From Aequitasia blattaphilus (lineage in GTDB: Bacteria; Bacillota; Clostridia; Lachnospirales; Lachnospiraceae), in assembly GCF_024721305.1 (NCBI RefSeq), contig NZ_JAMXOD010000008.1, forward strand, positions 58,739-122,738: 64,000 nt of DNA, given 5' to 3'. The translations under genes and the position numbers were made by a program. The notes under the pieces were generated by a model. The model made no database searches and had not been told where the DNA came from. It worked only from the letters and a program-made list of their open reading frames with translations. Below are positions 43,013-52,089 of this stretch, piece by piece. The stretch's first letter is position 1, and the number at the start of each line of letters is the position of its first letter.

Positions 43013-44407
43013 CTAATATTTTTTAATATCAAATGAATTTCCGATTGCTGTTCTCGCCTCTGCTAAATCCTTAAATACTCCATCTGCCAGCATCTGTACT
43101 GTAATATTTCCGATTGCTGTTGCTTCTGTTGGACCTGCGGACACTTTTCTACCTGTGTATTTCGCCGTTAGTTCATTTAAATACCCTGCATTCGCGCCGC
43201 CTCCTACAACATATACCGTATCATATTCTATTCCGGTAATATCTTCAATCTCTTTGATTGTGTCACTGTAACATTTCGCCAGGCTGTTATAAATAACCGC
43301 AGCAATTTCCCCTACACTTTCCGGGACAGGCTGATTTGTATTTCGGCAAAAATCCTGCACTGCCGCAATCATACTGTCTGGTGCCAGAAAAGCATCATCA
43401 TTACAATCTACAATAGAGGTAATACTCTCCTTGGATGCCATTTCACAAATAGTGGCAAAGGACAAATCATCCTTGAACTCTTTTTTCACAGATTGAATCA
43501 TCCAGAGACCCATAATGTTTTTCAAATAGCGGTAACGGTGATCGTATCCACCCTCATTTGTAAAATTCGCCTTCATACTCTTTTCAGAGCAATCTGCTTC
43601 CTTTCTTTCCACGCCCATTAAAGACCATGTGCCCGAGCTGATGTATAAGGCATGATCCTTATTTGTTGGTACTGCTAAAACTGCCGAAGCTGTATCATGA
43701 GTTCCCGGAAGAACCACCTTCGCATTAAATCCTACTTCCTTTTGTATCTCTGGTGTAAATTCTCCTACAACTTCTCCTGGCATAGAAACAGGAACAAATA
43801 ATTCCTTTTTATACCCCAGCATATCAATCAATTCATAATCCCAATCATTGGTTTTGGGATTAATCAGCTGCCCTGTTGTTGCATTGGTGTACTCCATCTT
43901 TTTGACTCCGGTCAGTAAAAAATGGAAATAATCCGGCATCATTAACAGACTTGTTGCCTTCTCCATATATTCTGGATGCTGCTTCTTCACAGCCATCAGT
44001 TGATAAACTGTGTTAAAGATCATTTTTTGAATACCGGTCCTTTTATAAAGCTCTTCCTGAGAAACAACTTTATAAACCTCATCATCCATGCCCTCTGTTC
44101 TTTTGTCCCGGTATCCTACCACATCCCCTAAAATATTGTTCTGATCGTCTAAAAGGACATAGTCTACCCCCCATGTGTCTATGGCTACCGACACAGGGAT
44201 TTTTCCCAACTCAGTACATTTTTTCAATCCACTTACAATTTCCTTAAAAAGCCGTTCCACATTCCAGCAGAGCACACCGTCCTTATTGTCCATCCCATTG
44301 GAGAAACGATACACCTCTTCTAATGTCATTTTTCCATCTTCAATGGAGGAGAGCATGTGTCGTCCACTTGATGCACCGATATCAACGGCAAGATAATATT
44401 TCTTCAT
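43013..44407 (-). CDS. rhaB: Rhamnulokinase RhaB
   Basis: The 464-residue FGGY-family kinase starts MKKYYLAVDIGASSGRHML, with the ATP-phosphate motif DIGASSGR. DTWGVDYVLLD is typical of rhamnulokinase, as are GTHDTASAV and the C-terminal VVGGGANAGYLNELTA. It phosphorylates rhamnulose at O1, giving the substrate of the microcompartment aldolase. No rhaD aldolase is in this cluster, so the compartment enzyme probably serves both sugars. AAGGAGGAAAAATAAG precedes the ATG. Confidence 0.95.
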   Translation of the reverse strand: MKKYYLAVDIGASSGRHMLSSIEDGKMTLEEVYRFSNGMDNKDGVLCWNVERLFKEIVSGLKKCTELGKIPVSVAIDTWGVDYVLLDDQNNILGDVVGYRDKRTEGMDDEVYKVVSQEELYKRTGIQKMIFNTVYQLMAVKKQHPEYMEKATSLLMMPDYFHFLLTGVKKMEYTNATTGQLINPKTNDWDYELIDMLGYKKELFVPVSMPGEVVGEFTPEIQKEVGFNAKVVLPGTHDTASAVLAVPTNKDHALYISSGTWSLMGVERKEADCSEKSMKANFTNEGGYDHRYRYLKNIMGLWMIQSVKKEFKDDLSFATICEMASKESITSIVDCNDDAFLAPDSMIAAVQDFCRNTNQPVPESVGEIAAVIYNSLAKCYSDTIKEIEDITGIEYDTVYVVGGGANAGYLNELTAKYTGRKVSAGPTEATAIGNITVQMLADGVFKDLAEARTAIGNSFDIKKY

Positions 44408-44465
44408 CTTATTTTTCCTCCTTAAGCACCTACTTTATACTTCATATTATAGGAACTTTTAAAAG

Positions 44466-44505
44466 AAAAAAAGGACGGTATTTAGATAAAAACACCGTCC
44501 TTTTT
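44466..44505 (-). terminator. Terminator of the fucose isomerase-family gene
   Basis: On the minus strand AAAGGACGGT and ACCGTCCTTT form a 10-bp stem with a long AT loop, followed by a T-run. It separates this gene from rhaB. Confidence 0.87.
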
Positions 44506-44520
44506 TGTCTCTTTTTCACT

Positions 44521-45990
44521 TTAAAACACAGAGTAAGAAATATCCATTATATCCGCCACTTTTTTAAACAGCTCCTTGTTATGTCCAACGGATAGCGCCA
44601 AATGGTGTGTTGGTGCTTCTGCAAACCATTTATCCATATATTCTGCTGGTTTATCTGCAAACTTAATATGAGTAGATGTATTGCCATTCATTAGAATTGG
44701 TGCGTCAATTGCCTCTCCTTCACTAATATTCATATGCAATTTCTCATTCACCTTCTGTGTGATTCCAATTGTGGTAACAGGTCCTTGTTTTACCTTTGCT
44801 TCTACAGAGACACCACTTCCACGTTTTCCATGATACACCCCCATCCCTCTTAAGATAGGCTTGCCTTTTGAAATCTTAAAGTGGAATGGTCCATCATGTC
44901 CTAAAATCATGGTGTCCCGATTAAAATCAGCTGCAACAATCTCACAAAAGCTTCCTCCCGTTCCAAGTAAGTCTGCAATCTTCATGGCTAATGCGGTTTT
45001 AATGTCCCCTTCTCCTGAGCAGGCTACCCCCTTTGCAGTCAGCAGAGAATGTCCCACAATAAATCCACTTTGAATCTCTTCGTAGTAATTGTCCTGTCCA
45101 TGATAGTAATAGGAAATGCTGTCCAAATTTTTATCTTCTACCATTTTCTCTTGTGCCACAGCCACCTTAGCAGACCAGGTCAGCTGCTCCTCTGTGGGTT
45201 TCTTTGCAATTGGATCCGATGGAGAATCTCCAGAAATCTGGAAAAACTCATGGATTTCTTTTAATTTTTCTTGTATCTCTTCTTCCCTTACCTGACGAAG
45301 ATAAAGCTCCAAATCACACATCTCCAGTACTTCTATATGCATTCCCGTCTGCGCCTGAAGCATGGTAAAGTCTGAATACATGTCCAGCATACCGCTATAA
45401 TACCCCCCAAGAAATCCAAACCTTGCATGGGAAAGAGAACGCTTCACCATTGCTGCCTTACACCATTCTCCAATCTCCTTCCAAGCCTTTATTGCCTCTG
45501 GTCTGTCCTTCGTATTTTCCTCTGCAAAAGAAAAGTCTGGTGTATAATCCAAACCAAGTAAGCCATTGATTGCCCGGTATTTAATGCCAGCTCGGTTAAA
45601 AGCATTTGCAATTTCTGGAATTGGACAAGCCACACACTGGGCTAACCAACGATCCGTTCCCGTCTTCTCATAATTCATCTCTGGTGCAGGCTGTAAGTTT
45701 AACACGATAACCGGTGCCTGATTCAATTGATGAATGGGTAGAACTGTTGCACTTGTATAGTAGGTAGCAGAATGACTGAAAACAATATCTACATTATTTC
45801 GGTTAAAAAACTCACCTGCTTCCCGTCCATTTTCCTCTGTATCCACCATTCCAAAATTGAACACTTCCCCGTATGCCTCTAACTCCCGTTGAATAAACTT
45901 ATTGTATCCCATCAGACAATCATAAAGTCCGTCAAACTGCCCCCAATATGTGTTTAATCCAGCACTGTATAATCCTATTCTTACCTTCAT
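44521..45990 (-). CDS. L-fucose/L-arabinose isomerase-family protein
   Basis: The 489-residue protein starts MKVRIGLYSAGLNTYWGQFDGL and shows the isomerase fold: NNVDIVFSHSATYYTSATV, CSGEGDIKTALAMKIAD and LGHDGPFHFKI. The frame opens at 46161, but the ATG at 45990 follows GAAAGGAGAAAGTGCA and fits the family start. In the setting of rhaAB and a fucose/rhamnose compartment it most likely isomerises L-fucose or a related aldose. It is not the classic 590-residue FucI. A divergent AraC gene faces it. Confidence 0.8.
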   Translation of the reverse strand: MKVRIGLYSAGLNTYWGQFDGLYDCLMGYNKFIQRELEAYGEVFNFGMVDTEENGREAGEFFNRNNVDIVFSHSATYYTSATVLPIHQLNQAPVIVLNLQPAPEMNYEKTGTDRWLAQCVACPIPEIANAFNRAGIKYRAINGLLGLDYTPDFSFAEENTKDRPEAIKAWKEIGEWCKAAMVKRSLSHARFGFLGGYYSGMLDMYSDFTMLQAQTGMHIEVLEMCDLELYLRQVREEEIQEKLKEIHEFFQISGDSPSDPIAKKPTEEQLTWSAKVAVAQEKMVEDKNLDSISYYYHGQDNYYEEIQSGFIVGHSLLTAKGVACSGEGDIKTALAMKIADLLGTGGSFCEIVAADFNRDTMILGHDGPFHFKISKGKPILRGMGVYHGKRGSGVSVEAKVKQGPVTTIGITQKVNEKLHMNISEGEAIDAPILMNGNTSTHIKFADKPAEYMDKWFAEAPTHHLALSVGHNKELFKKVADIMDISYSVF

Positions 45991-46150
45991 TGCACTTTCT
46001 CCTTTCGAATCAAAATTACTTGTTTCCTTTATTATATCAGCACTTTTGAAATATACATCTAAGTATCTTGTCGAAAAATCGCAGTATATTGCCTTGTGCT
46101 TTGTGAATGGATAATGTACACTAAGACAAAGGAAAGGATGTGATAGATAC

Positions 46151-47065
46151 ATGAGTGCCAAAAAACTTTTGGAGCATTATAAGCCCGTCTGGTCTGAGGA
46201 TTCCATGCGGATTTTTGCCACCCCCTCCAGTACTGCCAAATCTCTGTACTTCTATGTCCAAGAGGTGGGCTACTTTAAAACACTTCCTCCCTACTATACG
46301 GAACGGGAAAATCTCGTCAGCTTTCTGGTTCTGTACACGATTGAAGGGGAGGGCACTCTGGATTACGAAGGCAAAACCTATACTCTGGAAAAAGGAGATG
46401 CATTTTTTCTCAATTGCCACAATCATCATCGTTATCAATGCATCAAGAAAAAAGGATGGGAATTTATCTGGCTTCATTTTAACGGTCTGCAAGCTTTAGG
46501 ATATTACCAGGAATTTATACGAAATAGCTCCCCTGTCCTAAGACCTTCCTTCAATAACCCTCTGGAAAAGAACCTCCTGGAAATATTAGAAGAGACAAAA
46601 AAGAAGAGCGTTCATACTGAGGTAAAATCCTCCAACCTCATCAACACTCTTCTCACGGATTTGATTATGGATACTACTGCCGGAGAATCAACTCTTGTAA
46701 ATATCCCCGACTTCATCCAGAAAGCATTCACTTTTATGGACAAGCATTTCGAAGAATCACTCACCTTAAACGATCTTTCAAAGGAAGTCGGCGTTAGTAA
46801 ATATTATTTAAGCCGTGAATTCAAAAAACACATGGGGCAAACCCTTATGGAATACTTGATTTCCCTTCGTATCAACTATGCCAAAGAGCTGCTTCGGTAT
46901 ACCTCTTTAAACATTGCCCAGATAGCAGAGCGCTGCGGCATCCCTCATGAGACACATTTTATCAATCTTTTCAAACGGAAGGAAGAGGTTACTCCTCATA
47001 AATACCGAATGCTTTGGAAGGAATCCTCCGATAGTCCTTTGGAGTCATTCCATAACGCTCCTTAA
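46151..47065 (+). CDS. AraC-family regulator (divergent from the isomerase gene)
   Basis: The 304-residue protein has an N-terminal cupin sensor domain (YTIEGEGTLDYEGKTYTLEKGD, read as the motifs IEGEGTLDYEG and LEKGDAFF). Its C-terminal double helix-turn-helix is LTLNDLSKEVGVSKYYLSREFKK and IAQIAERCGIPHETHFINLFKR. Divergence from the isomerase gene suggests it controls that gene. Its last 77 bp overlap the 3' end of a second AraC gene on the other strand, so the two convergent genes share coding DNA in their C-terminal tails. Confidence 0.92.
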   Translation: MSAKKLLEHYKPVWSEDSMRIFATPSSTAKSLYFYVQEVGYFKTLPPYYTERENLVSFLVLYTIEGEGTLDYEGKTYTLEKGDAFFLNCHNHHRYQCIKKKGWEFIWLHFNGLQALGYYQEFIRNSSPVLRPSFNNPLEKNLLEILEETKKKSVHTEVKSSNLINTLLTDLIMDTTAGESTLVNIPDFIQKAFTFMDKHFEESLTLNDLSKEVGVSKYYLSREFKKHMGQTLMEYLISLRINYAKELLRYTSLNIAQIAERCGIPHETHFINLFKRKEEVTPHKYRMLWKESSDSPLESFHNAP

Positions 47066-47975
47066 ATTTCCGATAAAAATAGCTGGAGTTATCATACCCG
47101 ATCGCCTCCATAATATTTATAACAGGCAGTTTACTATGCAGCAAAAGATAGGCTGCCTGTGACATCTTTTTCGTCTGCATCATTTCATTGAAGCTTTTTC
47201 CTGTTCTTCTTTTTACCTCTTTACTCAGCCAGTAAATATCTCGCTGCATGATTTTTGCCAGCTCACCTAAGCTTCCATCCCGGTAGTTATTCTCAATGTA
47301 ATTTAAGATGGAAATGGTCATTTCTTTTTCGTAAGGATCTTCTCCTGTCTCCATCTTATCCATATGATTTAAAAGCTGGAGAAATAAAAGTCCCATTGTC
47401 GTCTGATTAATACTTCTTTTATTTGGTTCGTTATAAAGCAATGTCCAAACCATATTTTCAATTAGATTCTGTACGGGCAGCACCTCAGAAACATGAAAAT
47501 AGAGATACGGAGCACTACGGCTTCCCTTCCCTAAGCTATCCACTAAAAAATCCCGTAGGAGATTTTCTTCTTCTTTCATCATATCAAAAGCACGATTAAA
47601 AAATTCCGGCAGAACAATAAAGTTTACCGCAATATCCTCTTCTCTGGCAGCCTCAATTTCTTGACTTGCATTTTGATTTAGGAACAACAAATCCCCCGTT
47701 TCCAAAACCACCTTATTCCCATTAATCATATGGGTTGTACTGCCCTGGCACATATAAATCACTTCCACATAGTTATGTCTATGCTCTGGGAAATGAATAA
47801 ACCGGGTATGGGGTCGGATTTGAATCAGTTTTCCTCTTTCCAATAGCTTGCTTGCACTCATCACAAGCTCTGATTCTTCCGTATAGATTTTTCGGTCAAT
47901 GTTCTCTTCCCCGCCTAAAATTGCTTTTTCTTCTTCGGTAATTACGGAGAGCTTTTCAATGATTTTTTTATTCAT
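46989..47975 (-). CDS. AraC-family regulator (RhaR/RhaS-like)
   Basis: The 328-residue protein has a cupin sensor domain (HFPEHRHNYVEVIYMCQGS, LETGDLLFLNQ) and a C-terminal AraC domain (LAKIMQRDIYWLSKEVKRRTGKSF and IMEAIGYDNSSYFYRKFKERYGMTPKDYR, each split in two here). It follows the ParA-like gene by 1 nt, which implies co-translation. It is likely to respond to rhamnose or a related sugar; that is inferred from its location. Confidence 0.9.
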   Translation of the reverse strand: MNKKIIEKLSVITEEEKAILGGEENIDRKIYTEESELVMSASKLLERGKLIQIRPHTRFIHFPEHRHNYVEVIYMCQGSTTHMINGNKVVLETGDLLFLNQNASQEIEAAREEDIAVNFIVLPEFFNRAFDMMKEEENLLRDFLVDSLGKGSRSAPYLYFHVSEVLPVQNLIENMVWTLLYNEPNKRSINQTTMGLLFLQLLNHMDKMETGEDPYEKEMTISILNYIENNYRDGSLGELAKIMQRDIYWLSKEVKRRTGKSFNEMMQTKKMSQAAYLLLHSKLPVINIMEAIGYDNSSYFYRKFKERYGMTPKDYRRIPSKAFGIYEE

Positions 47976-47976
47976 A

Positions 47977-48762
47977 TCATCGCCTCTTTAGTATTTCATC
48001 CGTCAGCTCCAAATATTCATTGCCGCTTCGACTGCTTTTTTTATAGGCCAAAACAGGCATATTATTATCTTGAGACCACTCCACTGCACTGTCTACCCGG
48101 ATAACCGTCTGGAATACCGGAATATTTTCAATGTTTCTTAAGTCTTCAATTGTCTGCTTGAAGTAGCTTTTCCTTGTGTCTACCTTTGTAATTAATATTC
48201 CTGCAATTTTAAGATTCGAATTAATTTCCTTAACCTGTTCAATAAATTCAAACATATTGCCGATACCAAAAAGTCCCCAGGGTGTTGCTTCTACCGGTAT
48301 AATGACTTCATCAGAAGCACACAGGATATTCATAACCCATCCTCCTAGTGTGGGAGGAGCATCAATTAAGATGTAATCATATTTCTTATCTTCCACAATC
48401 TTCTTCAATCCTTTTTTCAGGATAAATTCTCTTTGCCACTTCGAAAACAGCTCATACTCAATAGAGCTCATTAGTGTAGAAGAGGGGATAATATCCAGGT
48501 TTTCATATTTTGTAGACAAAATATAGCTTTGTAAATCCTCTCCTTTTCTGATCGCCTCATAGAGATTCTTTTCTCCCTTTGCCAGACTAAGTACCTGATC
48601 TTCATCAAATAGGGAAAGAGATAGATTTAATTGCATATCACCATCAATGAGAAGAACCTTTTTTCCTCGAAGAGTCAAGCCATAACCTACATTTCCACAG
48701 GTTGTTGACTTCCCACTTCCTCCTTTATTATTTGCAAAACAGATAATTTTCGTTTTTTTCAT
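47977..48762 (-). CDS. ParA/MinD-type ATPase
   Basis: The 261-residue protein has the deviant Walker A KGGSGKST at residues 13-20, with signature Lys13 as in ParA. Switch I DGDMQLNLSLS and Walker B YILIDAPPTLGG are present, and a final SAVEWSQDNNMPV segment. It ends in TGA one base before the ATG of the AraC regulator, so the two are coupled. There is no ParB or replication origin nearby, so a plasmid origin is not supported. ParA-like proteins also position microcompartments, which makes its place here notable, but function is inferred. Confidence 0.9.
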   Translation of the reverse strand: MKKTKIICFANNKGGSGKSTTCGNVGYGLTLRGKKVLLIDGDMQLNLSLSLFDEDQVLSLAKGEKNLYEAIRKGEDLQSYILSTKYENLDIIPSSTLMSSIEYELFSKWQREFILKKGLKKIVEDKKYDYILIDAPPTLGGWVMNILCASDEVIIPVEATPWGLFGIGNMFEFIEQVKEINSNLKIAGILITKVDTRKSYFKQTIEDLRNIENIPVFQTVIRVDSAVEWSQDNNMPVLAYKKSSRSGNEYLELTDEILKRR

Positions 48763-48813
48763 CGTCTTTTTCTCCCTTTGATTGCTGCAATCATTATACT
48801 ATCTTTCATTTGA

Positions 48814-48854
48814 AAAAGCATCTGAAATTAGAATATATCTAATTCCAGATGCCT
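48814..48854 (-). terminator. Terminator of rhaM
   Basis: GCATCTG/CAGATGC and AATTAG/CTAATT form a nearly perfect 14-bp stem on the minus strand, followed by TTTTT. It starts 6 nt after the rhaM stop and precedes the ParA-like gene. Confidence 0.88.
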
Positions 48855-48859
48855 TATTT

Positions 48860-49174
48860 TTAATCTAAATGAAATACCAGGTCTAAATCCTCTGATACAG
48901 GGCTGTTATCTGGATTGGTTTCCATAATATCTGCCATATACTCCCACCATTTTTTACAAATCTCTGTATCGGCGCTTTTCGCCCAAAGTTCTTCATCACG
49001 AAGTTCTATATAGCCATACAATATGTTCGTCTTTTCATCTAAGAAAATAGAATAGTTGGAACCACCGAAATCGTGAATCATCTCTTTCATTTCTGGCCAA
49101 AGTTCATTGTGACGTTTTTCATATTCTTTTGCCATACCATCGTAAAGCTTCATTTTAAAGGATTTTCTCTTCAT
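48860..49174 (-). CDS. rhaM: L-rhamnose mutarotase RhaM
   Basis: The 104-residue protein starts MKRKSFKMKLYDGMAKEYEK and has RHNELWPEMKEMIHD, NYSIFLDEKTNILYGYIE and KWWEYMADIME, matching RhaM's anomer-binding motifs. It interconverts alpha- and beta-rhamnose to feed RhaA. The frame opens at 49258 inside the upstream gene, but the ATG at 49174 overlaps the region right after its TAA and fits the family start. Confidence 0.92.
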   Translation of the reverse strand: MKRKSFKMKLYDGMAKEYEKRHNELWPEMKEMIHDFGGSNYSIFLDEKTNILYGYIELRDEELWAKSADTEICKKWWEYMADIMETNPDNSPVSEDLDLVFHLD

Positions 49175-49175
49175 T

Positions 49176-49955
49176 TTAGTATACGTCTTTCCATTCAGCA
49201 ATGTTTGAAGGATCGAATTTGAAAGGAGGTCCAAGGATAACTTCTGTTCCGCCATCACTTGCCTTTACTACTTCGTAATCTCCCATGTCGCCAGCTGTAA
49301 ATGTATCACCTTCTGCTCCTGTGATATCTTCGTTCACTAGTGCGATTGAAGCGTATGCTCCAAGACGTCCTACATCAATTGGATTCCATAGATACATATA
49401 TGGGCAAGAGAAATCATCTCCTTCACCAATGTATTCTGCCATTTCAGATGGTAAACCAAGTCCTGTTAATTTAACAGAAGATTTTTCATCCTGAAGTACT
49501 TTAGCTGCTGCATTGATACCTACTGTCGTTGGTGCACAGATTACTTTTAAGTCAGGATACTTAGACAGTAAAGCCTGGGTTTGATCTGTAGATTTCTGTG
49601 GTTCGTCATCACCGTAAGCAACTTCTACTAACTCTAACTTAGAGTATTTAGAATCATCTGCCATAACCTCTTTCATCGCTTCAATCCATGCATTCTGATT
49701 TGCAGCCTGAGATGTTGCAGAAAGAATTGCCCATTGGCCTTCTCCACCTGTGATGTCATAGATTGCTTCCATAAGTGATTGTCCAATTTCTGTTGTACCT
49801 GCTTGATTCACAAAAGTCATTCTGCTGTCCGCATTTACTTTTGAATCCAAACAAGATACTTTAATTCCAGCATCCATTGCTTCCTCTAATGAAGCCTGTA
49901 ATGCATTTTCATCATTTGCAGCAATACAGATAGAGTCAACACCTTGAGAAATCAG
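49176..49955 (-). pseudogene. rhaS: Truncated rhamnose ABC transporter substrate-binding protein (RhaS), N-terminus lost
   Basis: The open frame reads WSLISQGVDSICIAANDENALQ, then VNADSRMTFVNQAG, GQWAILSATSQAANQNAW, CAPTTVGINAAAKVL and LTGLGLPSEMAEYI. This is the sugar-binding fold of the RhaS/AI-2 binding family. About 260 codons remain. The signal peptide and first hundred or so residues are missing, and no start codon or ribosome site is present at the break. The frame stops being RhaS-like at about 49950, where a response-regulator fragment begins on the opposite strand. Exported function is lost. Confidence 0.88.
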
Positions 49956-50235
49956 TGACCATGCTTTTCTCTCCGTTTCTTATATGTGTACTTATTTTAA
50001 AAACTTAACGGGAAAAACCATCAATCAGTTTTTAACAGATTACCGCATGGAAAAAGCGATGCAGCTTTTAAAGGATAAGCGAAATCCGATTACGGATATC
50101 TCCGCAAAGGTTGGCTATAGTAACAGCAATTACTTCAGCAAAAGTTTTAAGAAATACACCGGTGTCACTCCGTCAAAATACAGGGAGGAGCTGACAAATG
50201 AAAAAACTGCTAAACAAACTGACTCAGACCTATAA
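49948..50235 (+). pseudogene. C-terminal fragment of an AraC-type response regulator (YesN-like)
   Basis: The open frame from 49948 reads EISDHAFLSVSYMCTYFKNL, the first helix-turn-helix of a YesN-type response regulator. It continues TGKTINQFLTDYRMEKAMQL, then DISAKVGYSNSNYFSKSFKK and ends at TAA 50235. An in-frame TGA lies directly upstream (49945), and the receiver domain is absent. The next gene overlaps by 38 nt and is the expected sensor kinase. A remnant product could start at the ATG at 49984 but would have no promoter of its own visible. Confidence 0.88.
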
Positions 50236-52021
50236 AAATTTCAAAATACAAAAGAAACTTACCATAAGCTACTTAATTATCATCACCTTGCCTATGGCTG
50301 TTATTATTGTCTTTTTCTTTTTCAAACTCTATGGAATGATTGTTGCTGATACCATACGAAACGAACAAAATTCGGCCAGTCAAACAGCGCCTCGTATCGA
50401 AAAAGAGGTTGATGAAATCATTGGTATTCATGATGAGATTATTAGTGAAAATTACTATAAAAAATTGGTGAATCCTAACCGCACAATTAGTCTGGAGGAT
50501 ATTGCCCTTTCTTCCGATGCCTTGGATTTCCATAATGCCTTGGAAGCCTTAGAAGAAACCCGGGAAATTGAAGAGGTTCGTCTTTACCTTGATCTTCCTT
50601 CTTCAGAAAGTGTATTCAAGGATGGTATGGCAGCTAAGGATATCTCTTCTATCGAACACGCGAAAGGAACCTATTGGTACGGTATTTTTCGCGGGGATCC
50701 TATGATTAGTTCCATGTTTTGTCCCTCCTTTTATCTCAGTTCAAAGGAGATTAATTCTTATGGGAATATGGCATATATTACAAAATTCTCCGTGATGCAT
50801 GAAAACACTTATAAGTTTTGTTATCTAGCCATTTATTTTAATCAGGATTCCATTGAGGATATCCTAAAATCGAGCCTTACCTCTTCTTCCAACGTTGCAT
50901 ACATTATCAATGACCGAAACAGTATTGTTGCTGCCAGCGATATGGCCAATGCCGGAACGTATCATTTCAGTTATGAAAATGTAGAGGATCAGTTTATGTC
51001 CTCCAACAACTTTATTACGAAAGAGGTGGTTGGTGAGGAGGTGTACGCTGGGTTCTATCATATCAAGGCTGCAAAGTGGTACCTTGTTATTGCCATGCCC
51101 TCTACTCCTATGGTAACCAAAAGTAATAGCATAGTGGCCTTGCTTCTATTCGCCTATGTCCTTTGTATTCTGCTGGCTTTGTGGCTTGCTTATAAGCTTT
51201 CTCACTCTTTAACCCGAAGGCTCTCTATGGTGTCCAGTCAGATGACTAAGGCAAAGTCTGCACTGCCAGAAGCCCTTCCCCCATCGGATACCAATGATGA
51301 AATCGGTATTGTAATCGATTCCTATAGCTATATGACCAATACCATACATAAACTGATTGACGATCTTCGTATTGCCGAGTTTAACTCTCTCCAGGCTCAG
51401 ATTAATCCTCACTTCCTTTACAATACAATGGATATGATTAACTGGCTGGCCAATCAGGGGAAATCCGAAGAGGTTACAAATGCCATCCAAAAGCTATCCA
51501 AGTACTATAAGCTAACCTTAAGCAAGCGTAAGTCTGTATCTACCATTGCAAATGAAACCGAGCATGCTTGTATCTATGTGGAGCTGCAAAATATGCGTTT
51601 TAACGATCAGATTGACCTGGTTGTTGACTTTCCTGACGTTCTTATGGATTATACTTTACCGAAACTAACCTTTCAGCCAGTGATTGAGAATTCCATTCTT
51701 CACGGTATTTTGGAAAAGGATAGTAAGTCTGGTACCATTGTTTTAACGGGCTGGGTTGAGGCAGATGCCTTGGTCATTTTGATATCCGATGATGGAGTAG
51801 GCATGGATGAAGATACTCTGGACAACCTCCTTAATGACAATACTGTTTCTCCCAAAAACGGAGGCACAAATATTGCCATATACAATACCCATAAGCGTAT
51901 TCAGGTAATGTATGGGGAGGATTATGGTCTTTCTTATCACAGCACGAAGGGTGAAGGCACGGAAGTAACCATACGCCTTCCAGCTCTTCTGGAAGCACCA
52001 AATCGTGATGAGATGAATTGA
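50198..52021 (+). CDS. Sensor histidine kinase, YesM type
   Basis: The 607-residue protein has a short cytoplasmic N-terminus, a membrane helix at residues 22-45, an extracellular dCache-like sensor region (50-290) and a second helix (VALLLFAYVLCILLALWLAY). A HAMP region and a His_kinase domain follow, with INPHFLYNTMDMINW as the phospho-acceptor region and an ATPase domain (DDGVGMDED). GGGAGGAGCTGACAA precedes the ATG. It probably sensed a sugar for the rhamnose transporter genes. Its partner regulator is now truncated, so the pair is broken. Confidence 0.9.
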   Translation: MKKLLNKLTQTYKNFKIQKKLTISYLIIITLPMAVIIVFFFFKLYGMIVADTIRNEQNSASQTAPRIEKEVDEIIGIHDEIISENYYKKLVNPNRTISLEDIALSSDALDFHNALEALEETREIEEVRLYLDLPSSESVFKDGMAAKDISSIEHAKGTYWYGIFRGDPMISSMFCPSFYLSSKEINSYGNMAYITKFSVMHENTYKFCYLAIYFNQDSIEDILKSSLTSSSNVAYIINDRNSIVAASDMANAGTYHFSYENVEDQFMSSNNFITKEVVGEEVYAGFYHIKAAKWYLVIAMPSTPMVTKSNSIVALLLFAYVLCILLALWLAYKLSHSLTRRLSMVSSQMTKAKSALPEALPPSDTNDEIGIVIDSYSYMTNTIHKLIDDLRIAEFNSLQAQINPHFLYNTMDMINWLANQGKSEEVTNAIQKLSKYYKLTLSKRKSVSTIANETEHACIYVELQNMRFNDQIDLVVDFPDVLMDYTLPKLTFQPVIENSILHGILEKDSKSGTIVLTGWVEADALVILISDDGVGMDEDTLDNLLNDNTVSPKNGGTNIAIYNTHKRIQVMYGEDYGLSYHSTKGEGTEVTIRLPALLEAPNRDEMN

Positions 52022-52089
52022 CTGATTTGATATAGAATGGATCTAAGCAGTTATTTTGATTTCAAATCACACCTGACACACATATGAAA

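Noticed and set aside
45991-46161. A long N-terminal extension of the isomerase gene
   Set aside because: It crosses the divergent promoter region and overlaps the AraC start; GAAAGGAGAAAGTGCA marks the ATG at 45990.
46121-46492. A 123-residue frame opposite the first AraC gene
   Set aside because: It is antisense to a well-supported AraC gene and has no family features.
47977-48762. ParA gene as evidence for an integrated plasmid or a partition locus
   Set aside because: No parB, parS-like repeats, replication gene or integrase lie nearby; both sides are rhamnose-related genes.
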